From the NCBI RefSeq assembly GCF_019218635.1, contig NZ_JAHUZB010000002.1, positions 62,001 through 126,000 on the forward strand: a DNA stretch of 64,000 nucleotides, in the 5' to 3' direction. The translations under genes were made by a program, and so were the position numbers. The notes below the pieces were generated by a model, which was not told the origin of the DNA, did not search any database, and saw only the letters and a program-made list of their open reading frames with translations. The stretch is from Enterococcus alishanensis. Its GTDB lineage: Bacteria > Bacillota > Bacilli > Lactobacillales > Enterococcaceae. Position 1 is the first letter of the stretch; each line of letters begins with the position of its first letter. Below are positions 45,825 through 54,347 of this stretch, piece by piece.

Positions 45825-45868
45825 TTGTTTTACTAAGATACACTATATTTGAAAGCTAGGATGTTTGT

Positions 45869-46867
45869 ATGGAGAAAAAAATCAGCGTCATTGTTCCTGT
45901 ATTTAACGTGGAGGACTACTTAAAGGCTTGTTTATTATCAATTTCAAATCAAACTGTTCAAAATATTGAAATTATTGTTGTTGATGATGGTGCGACTGAT
46001 AATAGCGGTGATATTGCTGATCAATATGCTAAAGAAGATCAAAGAGTAAAAGTCCTTCATCAATTAAATGGAGGGCTAAGTGCTGCTAGAAATACAGGAT
46101 TGGATTACGCTTCCGGCGAATACGTATGCTTTATTGACAGTGATGACTGGATAGAACCTGATTATCTGGAAATATTATTAGAAGCATTATTAAAATTTGA
46201 AGCAGATATCGCTGTTTTAAAAATGAAAAAAATTCAAGATTATCATCAAATCACTAACTTAACAGAAAATAAAAATCAATGGGAATTGATGGATCGACAA
46301 GTCGCAATGAAAAATTTATTTATGAATAACAAAATTGGTTATTCCTCCAACAATAAATTGTTTAGAAGCGAATTGTTTTTGAATTTAAGATTTCCTGTTG
46401 GAAGGTTAATGGAAGACATGGCAACAACTTATCTGTTAATTGACCGTTCTCAACTTGTTGTTGTTAATCAATCTGAGAAGTACCACTATTTTCAAAGTCC
46501 TAATAGCATTTTACGAGGAAGTTTCAATCCAAAGAGATTAGAACTATTCGATATTCAAAATGAAATCATCCAATTTATTGATGAAAAATATCCAGATGTG
46601 TCAGTTAAAGTTAGAACTAGAACTGTTTACGCGGCTATCAGGATGATTATGGCTATGATTGAAAATCAATATAGCAATCGAAAGAATTTTGACTATGTGC
46701 TGGCATTTATTGAAAAATATCAGGATTGTTTAAACGAAGATCCTGATTTTTCTAAGAAGTTAAAGTATTTAGCAAAGTTTATTGCCAATCATCCAAACAT
46801 GATTTTTTCATTTACTAGAAAGAAAATCATAGGCAATTTTTTATCAAAAATAGAAATGATGAGGTAA
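45869..46867 (+). CDS. GT2-family glycosyltransferase
   Basis: A 332-residue GT-A enzyme. ISVIVPVFNVEDYLKACL opens the fold, IIVVDDGATDNSG binds nucleotide, NGGLSAARNTGLDYASG is the family helix, FIDSDDWIE carries DxD, and LMEDMATTYLL has the catalytic acid. The C-terminal 100 residues are helical. This is the common capsule-type GT2 and the sugar cannot be predicted. GGATG lies 7 nt before the ATG. The next gene starts 2 nt after its stop. Confidence 0.9.
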   Translation: MEKKISVIVPVFNVEDYLKACLLSISNQTVQNIEIIVVDDGATDNSGDIADQYAKEDQRVKVLHQLNGGLSAARNTGLDYASGEYVCFIDSDDWIEPDYLEILLEALLKFEADIAVLKMKKIQDYHQITNLTENKNQWELMDRQVAMKNLFMNNKIGYSSNNKLFRSELFLNLRFPVGRLMEDMATTYLLIDRSQLVVVNQSEKYHYFQSPNSILRGSFNPKRLELFDIQNEIIQFIDEKYPDVSVKVRTRTVYAAIRMIMAMIENQYSNRKNFDYVLAFIEKYQDCLNEDPDFSKKLKYLAKFIANHPNMIFSFTRKKIIGNFLSKIEMMR

Positions 46868-46869
46868 AA

Positions 46870-48009
46870 ATGAAAAATATAAAAAAGTTCTTTTTTCGCA
46901 ATATCTTACCACTTCTTTTTAGGCTATTTCCAATAAAATCTGACACGATTGTTTTTTCAAGTTTTGGAGGTAGAAATTATTCTGGAAACCCCAAAGTAAT
47001 TTGTGAGAAAATGATTCAACAAGGCATTGATTTAAAGTATGTTTGGCTAATTAAACCTGAAGTAGAAGTGGATCTCCCAAAAGAAATACAGAGAGTGGCA
47101 TATGATTCTTGGCGAGCAGCGTATTATTTATATACTGCTAAATTTTGGATAGATGATAGCCGAAAGACCATTGCTATAAAAAAAAGAGAGCCACAGATAT
47201 ATTTTCAGACTTGGCATGGTACGCCGCTTAAATTAATAGAATTTGATGCAAAAGATAAATTAAGTAATCATTATTTAAATTACTCTGCTCGTGATAGTGA
47301 ATCTATTACTTATTTACTTTCGGGAAATCGATATTCCTCTGAAATTTATCCTCGTGCTTTTAAAATCTCTAAAGAAAAAATATTGAATATCGGTACGCCT
47401 AGAAACGATCAGTTGGCAATATATCCAAAGAAAGATATTTCTTTTTTTGAAAAAAAACAGTTAAATATTTTATTTGCACCAACTTTTCGCGACAACCTTT
47501 CAGAGAATGGAATTCCTCAATTGGAAAAGCTAAATATTCTTGAAATTAAAAAGTACTTTGCTACGCAAAATGTAGATATTATTTTCATGGTTAAATTTCA
47601 TCCTAATGTAAACCGTAATTTATCAAATGATCAAACTAGTTTGAATTATATGAAAAAAAATCAGTTTAATTTATTACCAGATGGTCAATCATTAGAAGAA
47701 TTATTTGAAGAAATTGATTTATTAATTACTGACTACTCCTCTATATTTTTTGATTATGCACTTTTAGGAAAGCCATTAATTCTTTTTAATTATGACGAAG
47801 CGGAATATAAACAAGAACGGGGTTTCTATTTAACTTTGACTGATTTGCCAGTTCCCACTGCAAAAAACGGTTTAGCATTGATTGATGTTTTTAAAAATCA
47901 AAAAGATAAATTAGAATATAGTAGTCAAAGATTACTAGATTTTATTGGCAATTTTGAGACTGGAAAAAGTACTGATTATATTATCGAGTTAATTTTGAAA
48001 GAAGTTTAG
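46870..48009 (+). CDS. CDP-glycerol:poly(glycerophosphate) glycerophosphotransferase (TagB/TagF family)
   Basis: A 379-residue peripheral membrane protein of the GT-B type teichoic-acid polymerase family. The hallmark FQTWHGTPLK near residue 115 is present, FSSFGGRNYSGNPK is near the start, LFAPTFRDN and FMVKFHPN follow, and LITDYSSIFFDYALLGKP closes the nucleotide-binding site with the phosphate-contacting serines. It would add glycerol-phosphate (or ribitol-phosphate) units from a CDP donor. A tagD gene 2.4 kb downstream can supply CDP-glycerol, so glycerol is favoured. The N-terminus has basic and aromatic residues suited to membrane contact. Start 2 nt after the preceding stop. Confidence 0.92.
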   Translation: MKNIKKFFFRNILPLLFRLFPIKSDTIVFSSFGGRNYSGNPKVICEKMIQQGIDLKYVWLIKPEVEVDLPKEIQRVAYDSWRAAYYLYTAKFWIDDSRKTIAIKKREPQIYFQTWHGTPLKLIEFDAKDKLSNHYLNYSARDSESITYLLSGNRYSSEIYPRAFKISKEKILNIGTPRNDQLAIYPKKDISFFEKKQLNILFAPTFRDNLSENGIPQLEKLNILEIKKYFATQNVDIIFMVKFHPNVNRNLSNDQTSLNYMKKNQFNLLPDGQSLEELFEEIDLLITDYSSIFFDYALLGKPLILFNYDEAEYKQERGFYLTLTDLPVPTAKNGLALIDVFKNQKDKLEYSSQRLLDFIGNFETGKSTDYIIELILKEV

Positions 48010-48010
48010 T

Positions 48011-49444
48011 ATGAAAAAAACTATTAAAGATATTATGTATAATGCGGTCTACCAAGTATTTTTAATTATTTTACCCTTGCTTACAACACCTATTTTAAGT
48101 CGTAGAATTGGTTCTGAAGGGCTTGGGATTTACGGATATGTTTTTTCAATTGCCCAGTTTTTAATTACTGTTATTGCAATCGGCATGAGTCCGTTTAGAA
48201 TAAGGAATATTGCAAAAGTTAAAAATGATCGAGAAAAGCTAACAAGTCAATTTTGGAATTTATACGCTATGCAATTTTTAATTGGCTTGATTTCTATTTT
48301 GTTTTATGTAGCGGTTATTTGGATTTTTCAAGTTAAGTATGCTTCTTTGTATTTGATTCAATTGCTCTTTATTATTGGGGTCACACTGGACATATCTTGG
48401 TTTTTTCAAGGCATTGAAGAATTTGCTAAGGTTGTTGTTCGTAATACTTTAATTAAAATTACTTCTGTCGTTTTGATTATTTTATTGATTAATAATCAAG
48501 AGGACCTTTGGTTATATATATTTATAACTTCAGCAGTTAATTTGGTTGGTAGTTTAGTTTTTTGGGTTGGTATTCATAAAAAAGTTGGAAAAATACAATT
48601 TGATCGAAAAATATTTGCGAGCATGTGGAAACCAGGTCTCTTTATTTTAATTCCGCAATTGTTTATGCAAGTCTATACAACTTTGGATAAAACTGTGGTG
48701 GGTCAGTTTGTAGATCCAACAGAATTATCATATTACGACCAATCACAAAAAATTGCTCGCATAATTTTGGCCTTGTTAACTTCTGTAACGATTGTCATGT
48801 TACCTAAGATGTCAAAAGCACAAGCAGAAGGAGATCGTCAAAAGATTGTCAGATACACCAAAAAATCATTTGATTACACCTTGATTTTTAGTATCATGTT
48901 TTTTAATATTATTTTTGCTAATACAATCACTTTTGTCCCTTGGTTCTTTGGCAATGACTTTATTAAAATGACCAGTAATATGTTGTTGGTGTCATTGATC
49001 ATTATTTTGAGTCCACTTGGTGGAATTTTTTCAAATCAGTTTTCAATTGCAATTGAAAATGATCGTGCCTTTGCTTATCCTTTGATTACAGGTGCATTCA
49101 TCAGCGTGATAGGGAATGTCTTGATTGTTCCAAAGTATGGAGCGATTGGCGGCACAATTGTACTGGTGTTTGTAGAATTTTCGATTTTTTTGATGAAAGT
49201 ATTTTTAGTCAGGAAAGAACTAGATTTAAAACTTATTTTTGATAAATCAGTTGTGGTATTTACTGTTATTTCAATTTTTATTTCTTTGATCAGTTTCTTT
49301 TTATTACCAAATCACCTAGGACCACCGTTTGTCAATATGGTTTGGAAATCACTGTTAATTTTCTTAGTATACTTGATTGTGGCATGTGTAACATTTCCTG
49401 ATTTACGACAGCTTTTGGGAAAATTTTTTAAGAGAGGTGCTTAA
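48011..49444 (+). CDS. Wzx-type polysaccharide flippase
   Basis: A 477-residue MOP-superfamily transporter with about fourteen helices. The N-terminus NAVYQVFLIILPLLTTPIL followed by SRRIGSEGLGIYGY is typical of Wzx/RfbX flippases of capsule loci. It would turn lipid-linked repeat units to the outer face, where the EpsG-like protein joins them. The start lies 1 nt after the preceding stop, and the ribosome binding site lies in the end of that gene (GAAAGAAG). Presence of both this flippase and the ABC exporter indicates two separate export routes. Confidence 0.93.
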   Translation: MKKTIKDIMYNAVYQVFLIILPLLTTPILSRRIGSEGLGIYGYVFSIAQFLITVIAIGMSPFRIRNIAKVKNDREKLTSQFWNLYAMQFLIGLISILFYVAVIWIFQVKYASLYLIQLLFIIGVTLDISWFFQGIEEFAKVVVRNTLIKITSVVLIILLINNQEDLWLYIFITSAVNLVGSLVFWVGIHKKVGKIQFDRKIFASMWKPGLFILIPQLFMQVYTTLDKTVVGQFVDPTELSYYDQSQKIARIILALLTSVTIVMLPKMSKAQAEGDRQKIVRYTKKSFDYTLIFSIMFFNIIFANTITFVPWFFGNDFIKMTSNMLLVSLIIILSPLGGIFSNQFSIAIENDRAFAYPLITGAFISVIGNVLIVPKYGAIGGTIVLVFVEFSIFLMKVFLVRKELDLKLIFDKSVVVFTVISIFISLISFFLLPNHLGPPFVNMVWKSLLIFLVYLIVACVTFPDLRQLLGKFFKRGA

Positions 49445-49448
49445 TTAA

Positions 49449-50321
49449 TTGGATGCTTTTTTAATCATGGCCCATGAAAAGCCAGAAAACTTAAAATTAT
49501 TACTGCAACAACTAGATTATACTGAGCACGCCTTTTTTATTCACATAGATAAAAAAAGTAAGCTAACGAAAGAACTGATTAATTCTTGGAAGATGAAGAG
49601 TCCAATTACTTTTGTTGAAAATAGAAATGTTATTTGGGGAGCGTATTCTCAGATTGAGGCGGAGATACTACTTTTAGAAGAGGCGGTAAAAGGAAACTTT
49701 AATTATTATCATTTGTTATCAGGGATTGATTTTCCGATAAAAAGTAATGAAGCAATGCAAGCTTTTTTGAAGAAAAATGATGGTAAAGAATTTGTCCAAT
49801 TCCAAAAAGAAATAATTAACGAGAAAAATTTAAAACGTGTAAAATACTACTATTTTTTACAGGAATATACTGGTAAAAAAAAGAATTTTTTTTGGGCAGT
49901 TCAAAAAATCAGCATTATTTTACAAAAAATAATTGCTATTGATCGCACAAAAAAAAGTACGTACTTTAAAGAATTTCAAATGGGTGCTAATTGGTTTTCT
50001 ATTACAAATGAATTAGCTCATTATGTAGTGCAAAAAAAATCAGAAATTGAACAGACCTTCAAATTTACTCAGAATGGTGATGAGCTATTTTTACAAACGA
50101 TTATTTTAAATTCACCTTTTCGAAAAAGTTTATATCACTTGGAATTTGATAATTCAACAGATTCCAATTTACGGTATGTATCTTGGGAAAATGATACACC
50201 AAAAGTTTTAACCGAAATTGATTTTCAACGATTAAAATCGGGTAACGAATTTTTTGCTAGAAAATTTGATGATCAAATAAGTAAAGCTTTGTTAAATAAA
50301 ATAAAAAAATTAATAAATTAG
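49449..50321 (+). CDS. GT14-like (core-2/I-branching) glycosyltransferase
   Basis: A 290-residue protein of the beta-1,6-N-acetylglucosaminyltransferase-like family. AFLIMAHEKPENL at the start, FIHIDKKSKLT, YHLLSGIDFPIKSNE and MGANWFSITNEL are recognisable family segments; bacterial members in capsule loci add GlcNAc, xylose or other sugars. It lacks membrane helices. The start appears to be a TTG at 49449, 12 nt after AGAGG, because no ATG fits before the conserved first strand. It starts 4 nt after the flippase stop and is the last gene of the operon, followed by a bidirectional terminator. Confidence 0.85.
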   Translation: MDAFLIMAHEKPENLKLLLQQLDYTEHAFFIHIDKKSKLTKELINSWKMKSPITFVENRNVIWGAYSQIEAEILLLEEAVKGNFNYYHLLSGIDFPIKSNEAMQAFLKKNDGKEFVQFQKEIINEKNLKRVKYYYFLQEYTGKKKNFFWAVQKISIILQKIIAIDRTKKSTYFKEFQMGANWFSITNELAHYVVQKKSEIEQTFKFTQNGDELFLQTIILNSPFRKSLYHLEFDNSTDSNLRYVSWENDTPKVLTEIDFQRLKSGNEFFARKFDDQISKALLNKIKKLIN

Positions 50322-50350
50322 ACTAAGTACAATCTATAAACTGGTAAATA

Positions 50351-50386
50351 AAAAATTCTAACGACAAAAATCGTTAGAATTTTTTG
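50351..50386. terminator. Bidirectional terminator between the GT14-like gene and tagD
   Basis: AATTCTAACGA (50354-50364) and TCGTTAGAATT (50371-50381) form an 11-bp perfect stem with A-run before and T-run after. Confidence 0.9.
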
Positions 50387-50415
50387 TTAGATAAATTTAA
50401 GTTACTTTACAAAAG

Positions 50416-50811
50416 TTACCTATTTAAATCATTTTTGATTTGAGTTGTTGATATTTCAGGTGTTCGTGGTAGGTAAATTACTTTTGCATTCGATTCTTCT
50501 TGAACAAAATCAAATTTTCCAGTCCAATCATCGCCCATGACAAAATAATCCACGTGGAATTCATTTACGTCAGAAACCTTTTGTTCCCAATTTTCTTCAG
50601 GAATAACTAAGTCAACATAGCGGATGGATTCTAATAATTGTTTTCTCTTCTCATATGAAAAATACGTTTTTTTATGTTTTTCATTCCAATTAAACTCATC
50701 AGTCGATAGCCCGACAATTAGATAGTCACCATATTGCTTTGCTCTTTTTAAAAGATTGATGTGTCCATAGTGCAATAAGTCAAATGTTCCATAAGTAATT
50801 ACTCTTTTCAT
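50416..50811 (-). CDS. tagD: Glycerol-3-phosphate cytidylyltransferase
   Basis: A 131-residue cytosolic enzyme that makes CDP-glycerol from CTP and glycerol 3-phosphate. TYGTFDLLHYGHINLLKRA at the N-terminus contains the HxGH nucleotide site, YFSYEKRKQLLESIRYVD and MGDDWTGKFD fit TagD/TarD, and RTPEISTTQIK near the end gives the RTxGISTT-type motif in variant form (PEISTT). The protein is full length. GGGAG lies 7 nt before the ATG. It stands alone on the minus strand, facing the variable operon; its product would feed the TagB/TagF-like enzyme and possibly other polymers. Confidence 0.95.
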   Translation of the reverse strand: MKRVITYGTFDLLHYGHINLLKRAKQYGDYLIVGLSTDEFNWNEKHKKTYFSYEKRKQLLESIRYVDLVIPEENWEQKVSDVNEFHVDYFVMGDDWTGKFDFVQEESNAKVIYLPRTPEISTTQIKNDLNR

Positions 50812-50826
50812 GTTTTTCTCCCTCGA

Positions 50827-50857
50827 TTAAAGTATAAATGATTGGCTTATACTTTAA
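50827..50857. repeat. 11-bp inverted repeat in the tagD leader
   Basis: TTAAAGTATAA (50827-50837) and TTATACTTTAA (50847-50857) are perfect inverted repeats separated by 9 nt, just upstream of the tagD ribosome binding site. It could be an operator or an RNA hairpin in the leader. Confidence 0.75.
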
Positions 50858-51008
50858 ATGTCTTATTAAAAAATTCTACTTCAAATGTATATTTAAAACA
50901 AATAATTATTATTTATGTTGAAAAAACGTCATTTTAAAATTGATTATATCACTTGGATCAAGCGATAAATCAAATAAAAAATTCAAAAAATGAAAAACGC
51001 TGTAATTT

Positions 51009-51052
51009 ATTCCTATCAATTTTAGCATTTATTTGCTAAAATTGATAGGAAT
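51009..51052. repeat. 19-bp perfect inverted repeat upstream of the epimerase gene
   Basis: The arms 51009-51027 and 51034-51052 are perfectly complementary (core CCTATCAATTTTAGCA) around a 6-nt TTTATT loop. No T-run follows on the plus strand. It ends 27 nt before the epimerase start, so it would fold in its mRNA leader or act as DNA site. Confidence 0.85.
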
Positions 51053-51079
51053 TCTTAATGTGAAGAGAGGAAGTTATCG

Positions 51080-52033
51080 TTGGTTGATAATAAAAAGATT
51101 CTGATTACTGGTGGCGCTGGTTTTATAGGCTCCACGTTAGCCAATTTTTTAAATGAAAACAATACTGTAACTGTTATTGATGATCTATCGATGGGTAAAA
51201 AAGAGAATATAGATCAAACGATTAATTTCATTGAAGGATCGGTAACAGACCAAAGAGTGATGAAAAATATTCTATCAAAAGAGCAATTTGATTATATATT
51301 TCACTTAGCTGCTATTGCTAGTGTCGCTGATTCAGTTGAACGGCCGATTGAAACTCATAAAGTAAATTTTGATAGTGTATTATTATTATTAGAATTGATT
51401 AGAGAGTATCAACATAATTTAAAAAGATTGGTTTTTAGTTCATCTGCAGCAGTCTATGGAAACGAGCCAACACTACCTAAAAAGGAAGAATCGATTATTC
51501 GTCCGCTGACGCCATATGCGGTTGATAAATTTGCAGCAGAGCAATATGTTTTAAATTACCAACATTTATACAATGTGCCCACAAGTGCGGTTAGATTTTT
51601 TAATGTTTACGGTCCAAATCAGAATCCTGATTCGCCTTATAGTGGTGTCATTTCGATTGTAGTTGATTGTTATAAAAAAATGTTGGCAAATGAACCAGCT
51701 GAGTTTACATTATTTGGTGATGGACAACAGTCGAGAGATTTTATTTATGTTGATGATGTTGTTCAAGCATTATTATTAGTTGCCGAATCAGCTGAGGCTT
51801 TAGGAACACAATTTAATGTTGGTTTAGGCAAAGAAATATCACTAAATAAATTGATTACAGTCATGGATGGGCTATTAAAATTGCAATTACCAGTTAAAAA
51901 TCTATCAGAACGTGAAGGAGACATTAAAGTTTCGGTTGCTGATAATTCAAAACTAAAAGATTTAGGTTTTAAAGAAAAATACGATGTTCAAACTGGTTTA
52001 AAAAAATATTTAACGTACGAAAAACTACTTTAA
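51080..52033 (+). CDS. NAD-dependent sugar-nucleotide epimerase (UDP-glucose/GlcNAc 4-epimerase-like)
   Basis: A 317-residue extended short-chain dehydrogenase. [16 protein letters not shown] binds NAD, VFSSSAAVYGNEPTLP holds the catalytic serine, PYAVDKFAAEQY has YxxxK, and FFNVYGPNQNPDSPYSGV fits the WbpP/GalE-like 4-epimerase group. It may supply UDP-Gal or UDP-GalNAc for the polymers; the exact substrate is not clear. The start is a TTG at 51080 with GAGAGG 9 nt upstream. It lies divergent from tagD with a 268-nt gap that holds two inverted repeats. Confidence 0.88.
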   Translation: MVDNKKILITGGAGFIGSTLANFLNENNTVTVIDDLSMGKKENIDQTINFIEGSVTDQRVMKNILSKEQFDYIFHLAAIASVADSVERPIETHKVNFDSVLLLLELIREYQHNLKRLVFSSSAAVYGNEPTLPKKEESIIRPLTPYAVDKFAAEQYVLNYQHLYNVPTSAVRFFNVYGPNQNPDSPYSGVISIVVDCYKKMLANEPAEFTLFGDGQQSRDFIYVDDVVQALLLVAESAEALGTQFNVGLGKEISLNKLITVMDGLLKLQLPVKNLSEREGDIKVSVADNSKLKDLGFKEKYDVQTGLKKYLTYEKLL

Positions 52034-52058
52034 GTCAGTTAAAAAGCTGGCTTTTTTG
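52033..52058 (+). terminator. Weak terminator after the epimerase gene
   Basis: AGTCAG and GCTGGCT-type arms (52033-52052) pair with one G-U and are followed by six T. The stem is short. Confidence 0.55.
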
Positions 52059-52126
52059 ATTTAGGGTAGTATTTTTTTGGGGTTTCTTGTATTCTAGATA
52101 GTGGTTTTTTAAAAGAGGAGAAGCAG

Positions 52127-53074
52127 ATGAATAAAGATAAAGTAGCCGTTTTAATTCCTTGTTATAATGAAGCATTAACGATAAAAAAAGTAATCAATGA
52201 TTTTCAGTTAGTATTGCCTGAAGCAGAAATTTACGTTTATGATAATAATTCAACCGATAATACATTCGATATTGCTGTGGTAGAAGGGGTAAATGTGAAA
52301 AAAGAACCTCGTCAAGGAAAAGGCAATGTGATTCGCCAAATGTTTTTTGACATTGACGCAGATTATTATTTAATGGTGGATGGAGACGATACTTATCCTG
52401 CTGAAGCAAGTCAATTATTATTAGAAGAATTACGATCGGGAAAAGCTGATATGGTTATCGGCGATCGCTTATCAAATGGGACTTATTTTGAAGAAAATAA
52501 ACGATCATTCCATGATTTTGGCAATAATTTAGTAAAGGGTACTATAAACTTTTTATATAAATCTAAAGTTAGTGATGTGATGACTGGTTATCGTGGCTTC
52601 AATCGCATTTTTGTCAAAAGTTTTCCTGTAATGAGTGCAGGTTTTCAAATTGAGACGGAGTTTACGATTCACGCACTAGACAAACGCTTTAAGTTGGTGG
52701 AAATTCCAATTGATTATCGTGATCGACCTGAAGGAAGTGAATCAAAATTAAATACCATTACTGATGGTACAAAAGTAATCTTTACTATTTTTAAAATGTG
52801 TAAAGATTATAAACCGATGTTTTTCTTTTCAATTTTTGCATCCATTTTTTTTATTTTGGCTTTAATTGTAGGAATTCCAGTCATTATTGAGTTTTTTACA
52901 ACTGGTTTTATTACAAAATTACCCTCAGCGGTGTTGGCTTCAGGTTTAATGACGTTTGTGTTATTGCTATTAACAACTGGTTTTATTTTAGATACGGTTG
53001 TTACAGATGATAAAAAGCAATATGAGTTAAATTTATATAGAGTTTATAATGAGGAAAAAAATGATGAAAAATAA
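52127..53074 (+). CDS. Polyprenyl-phosphate glycosyltransferase (dolichol-phosphate-mannose synthase-like GT2)
   Basis: A 315-residue protein: GT2 domain (1-225) plus two C-terminal membrane helices (about 230-250 and 268-290). VAVLIPCYNEALTIKKV opens the fold, YVYDNNSTDNT binds nucleotide, MVDGDDTYP carries DxD, and MTGYRGFNR and RPEGSESKLNT are shared with DPM-type enzymes that load a sugar onto undecaprenyl phosphate. GAGGAG lies 6 nt before the ATG. The next gene, a large membrane protein, overlaps its end by 14 nt and is the likely user of the lipid-linked sugar. Confidence 0.9.
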   Translation: MNKDKVAVLIPCYNEALTIKKVINDFQLVLPEAEIYVYDNNSTDNTFDIAVVEGVNVKKEPRQGKGNVIRQMFFDIDADYYLMVDGDDTYPAEASQLLLEELRSGKADMVIGDRLSNGTYFEENKRSFHDFGNNLVKGTINFLYKSKVSDVMTGYRGFNRIFVKSFPVMSAGFQIETEFTIHALDKRFKLVEIPIDYRDRPEGSESKLNTITDGTKVIFTIFKMCKDYKPMFFFSIFASIFFILALIVGIPVIIEFFTTGFITKLPSAVLASGLMTFVLLLLTTGFILDTVVTDDKKQYELNLYRVYNEEKNDEK

Positions 53075-54245
53075 AATGAGAGGAATTATTATATTTGTTG
53101 GGTTAATTGCTATTTTTTTTAGTAGCCTTTTGTTAGTATACACTATCCCCAACTCAGCTGTTGAGAAAAACATTGAGAAAAGTAGTGTAGTTTTTGAAGC
53201 TGAGGGTAATTATCCGGTTTTAAATTTTGGCGATAAAAGTGCATCGCAACTTGACAATTTTACCGATAGTCTGATGATAAAAGGAGCTTCTAAAGGGAAT
53301 AAGGGTGTCGTGTATGAGAGTATGGATAATTCGGATTATCCTAGATATTGGCACGGTTATTTAATTTTTCTACGTCCATTGTTAGTATTTTTTAGTTACG
53401 GATCAATTCGGCAATTGTATGGTTTGGTTCTCGCTGTCTTGATCGGCTTGAATTGCCTTCTTCTAGCAAAAAAATTGAACATTTTCTTTGCTTTCTCTTT
53501 TTTAGTTACACTTTTTATGGCAAGATTTTATACATTCTTTGTTAGTATGCAGTTTTCAAATGTTTTTATTATACTAATGTTGTGCAACATATTCTTGTTA
53601 ACTAGAAAAGAAAAATATTTTTCAAACTACGGGAACATTTTAATTACTTGTTTAAGTATCGGAATGATCACCAATTTCTTTGACCTATTGACTGTTCCTT
53701 TGATTACTTTGGCAGAACCGCTTATTCTGTATTTGTGTCTCAAAAATAAATATATTGCACATACTGACTTTTTTACGAATGCCTTAGAAATTGTCACAAA
53801 TTCAATAGTATGGATGGTAGGTTATACGGTTACTTGGTTTTCAAAATGGATATTGGCTAGTTTTATTTTGAAAAGAAACATTATCAAAGAATCGCTACAT
53901 CGGATTTTATTTAGAACTGAAGGTAGTGCTGACTATCCTATTGACCGTGCATTTATGTTGAAAGGTAATACTTCTAACTTTTTTAGCAATTTTAATATAG
54001 TAATTTTACTCTTACTAGTTTTAGCTGCAATCATTTATTTCATAAAAACTAAACACATGCCTTTTTCTAAAAAAATGTGGCCGATACTTCTACTGATTGC
54101 TTATCCGTATATATGGTATATGATTGTCGTAAACCATTCACAGATTCATTCTTTTTTTACGTATAGATTACAAATCATCTCCGTATTTAGTTTGTTATCC
54201 TTTATTTCGATGCAATTTGTCACAGTAAAAAAAATTAGAAGGTAA
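53061..54245 (+). CDS. Polytopic membrane protein, putative GT-C glycosyltransferase
   Basis: A 394-residue membrane protein with about nine helices. Between the first and second helices is a 75-residue outer loop with an acidic element and SDYPRYWHGYLIFLRPL. A large first loop ending in such a motif, and pairing with a DPM-like enzyme, resemble Gtr-type glycosylation systems in which the membrane protein transfers a sugar from undecaprenyl phosphate to a surface polymer outside the cell. I do not recognise a named family. The frame opens at 53049, but GAGG lies 6 nt before the ATG at 53061, within the end of the GT2 gene. No GtrA-like flippase is adjacent. Confidence 0.75.
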   Translation: MMKNKMRGIIIFVGLIAIFFSSLLLVYTIPNSAVEKNIEKSSVVFEAEGNYPVLNFGDKSASQLDNFTDSLMIKGASKGNKGVVYESMDNSDYPRYWHGYLIFLRPLLVFFSYGSIRQLYGLVLAVLIGLNCLLLAKKLNIFFAFSFLVTLFMARFYTFFVSMQFSNVFIILMLCNIFLLTRKEKYFSNYGNILITCLSIGMITNFFDLLTVPLITLAEPLILYLCLKNKYIAHTDFFTNALEIVTNSIVWMVGYTVTWFSKWILASFILKRNIIKESLHRILFRTEGSADYPIDRAFMLKGNTSNFFSNFNIVILLLLVLAAIIYFIKTKHMPFSKKMWPILLLIAYPYIWYMIVVNHSQIHSFFTYRLQIISVFSLLSFISMQFVTVKKIRR

Positions 54246-54305
54246 TAAAATTACTAGTTTTCTTTAACTTTTAAATTTCTCGTTTCCCTCCTCCTGACTT
54301 TCATG

Positions 54306-54311
54306 TATAAT
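54306..54311 (+). promoter_or_regulatory. Predicted -10 element of mltG
   Basis: A perfect TATAAT, 36 bp before the mltG start. The -35 candidate TTTCCC (54283-54288, 17-bp spacing) is weak. Confidence 0.5.
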
Positions 54312-54347
54312 GGTATCCGTTATAACATGGAGTAAGGAGGAGTTGCT

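Noticed and set aside
50812-51079. Gap with two inverted repeats as an insertion-sequence remnant
   Set aside because: No transposase fragment or flanking target duplication is seen; the repeats differ from each other and look like separate regulatory or RNA elements.
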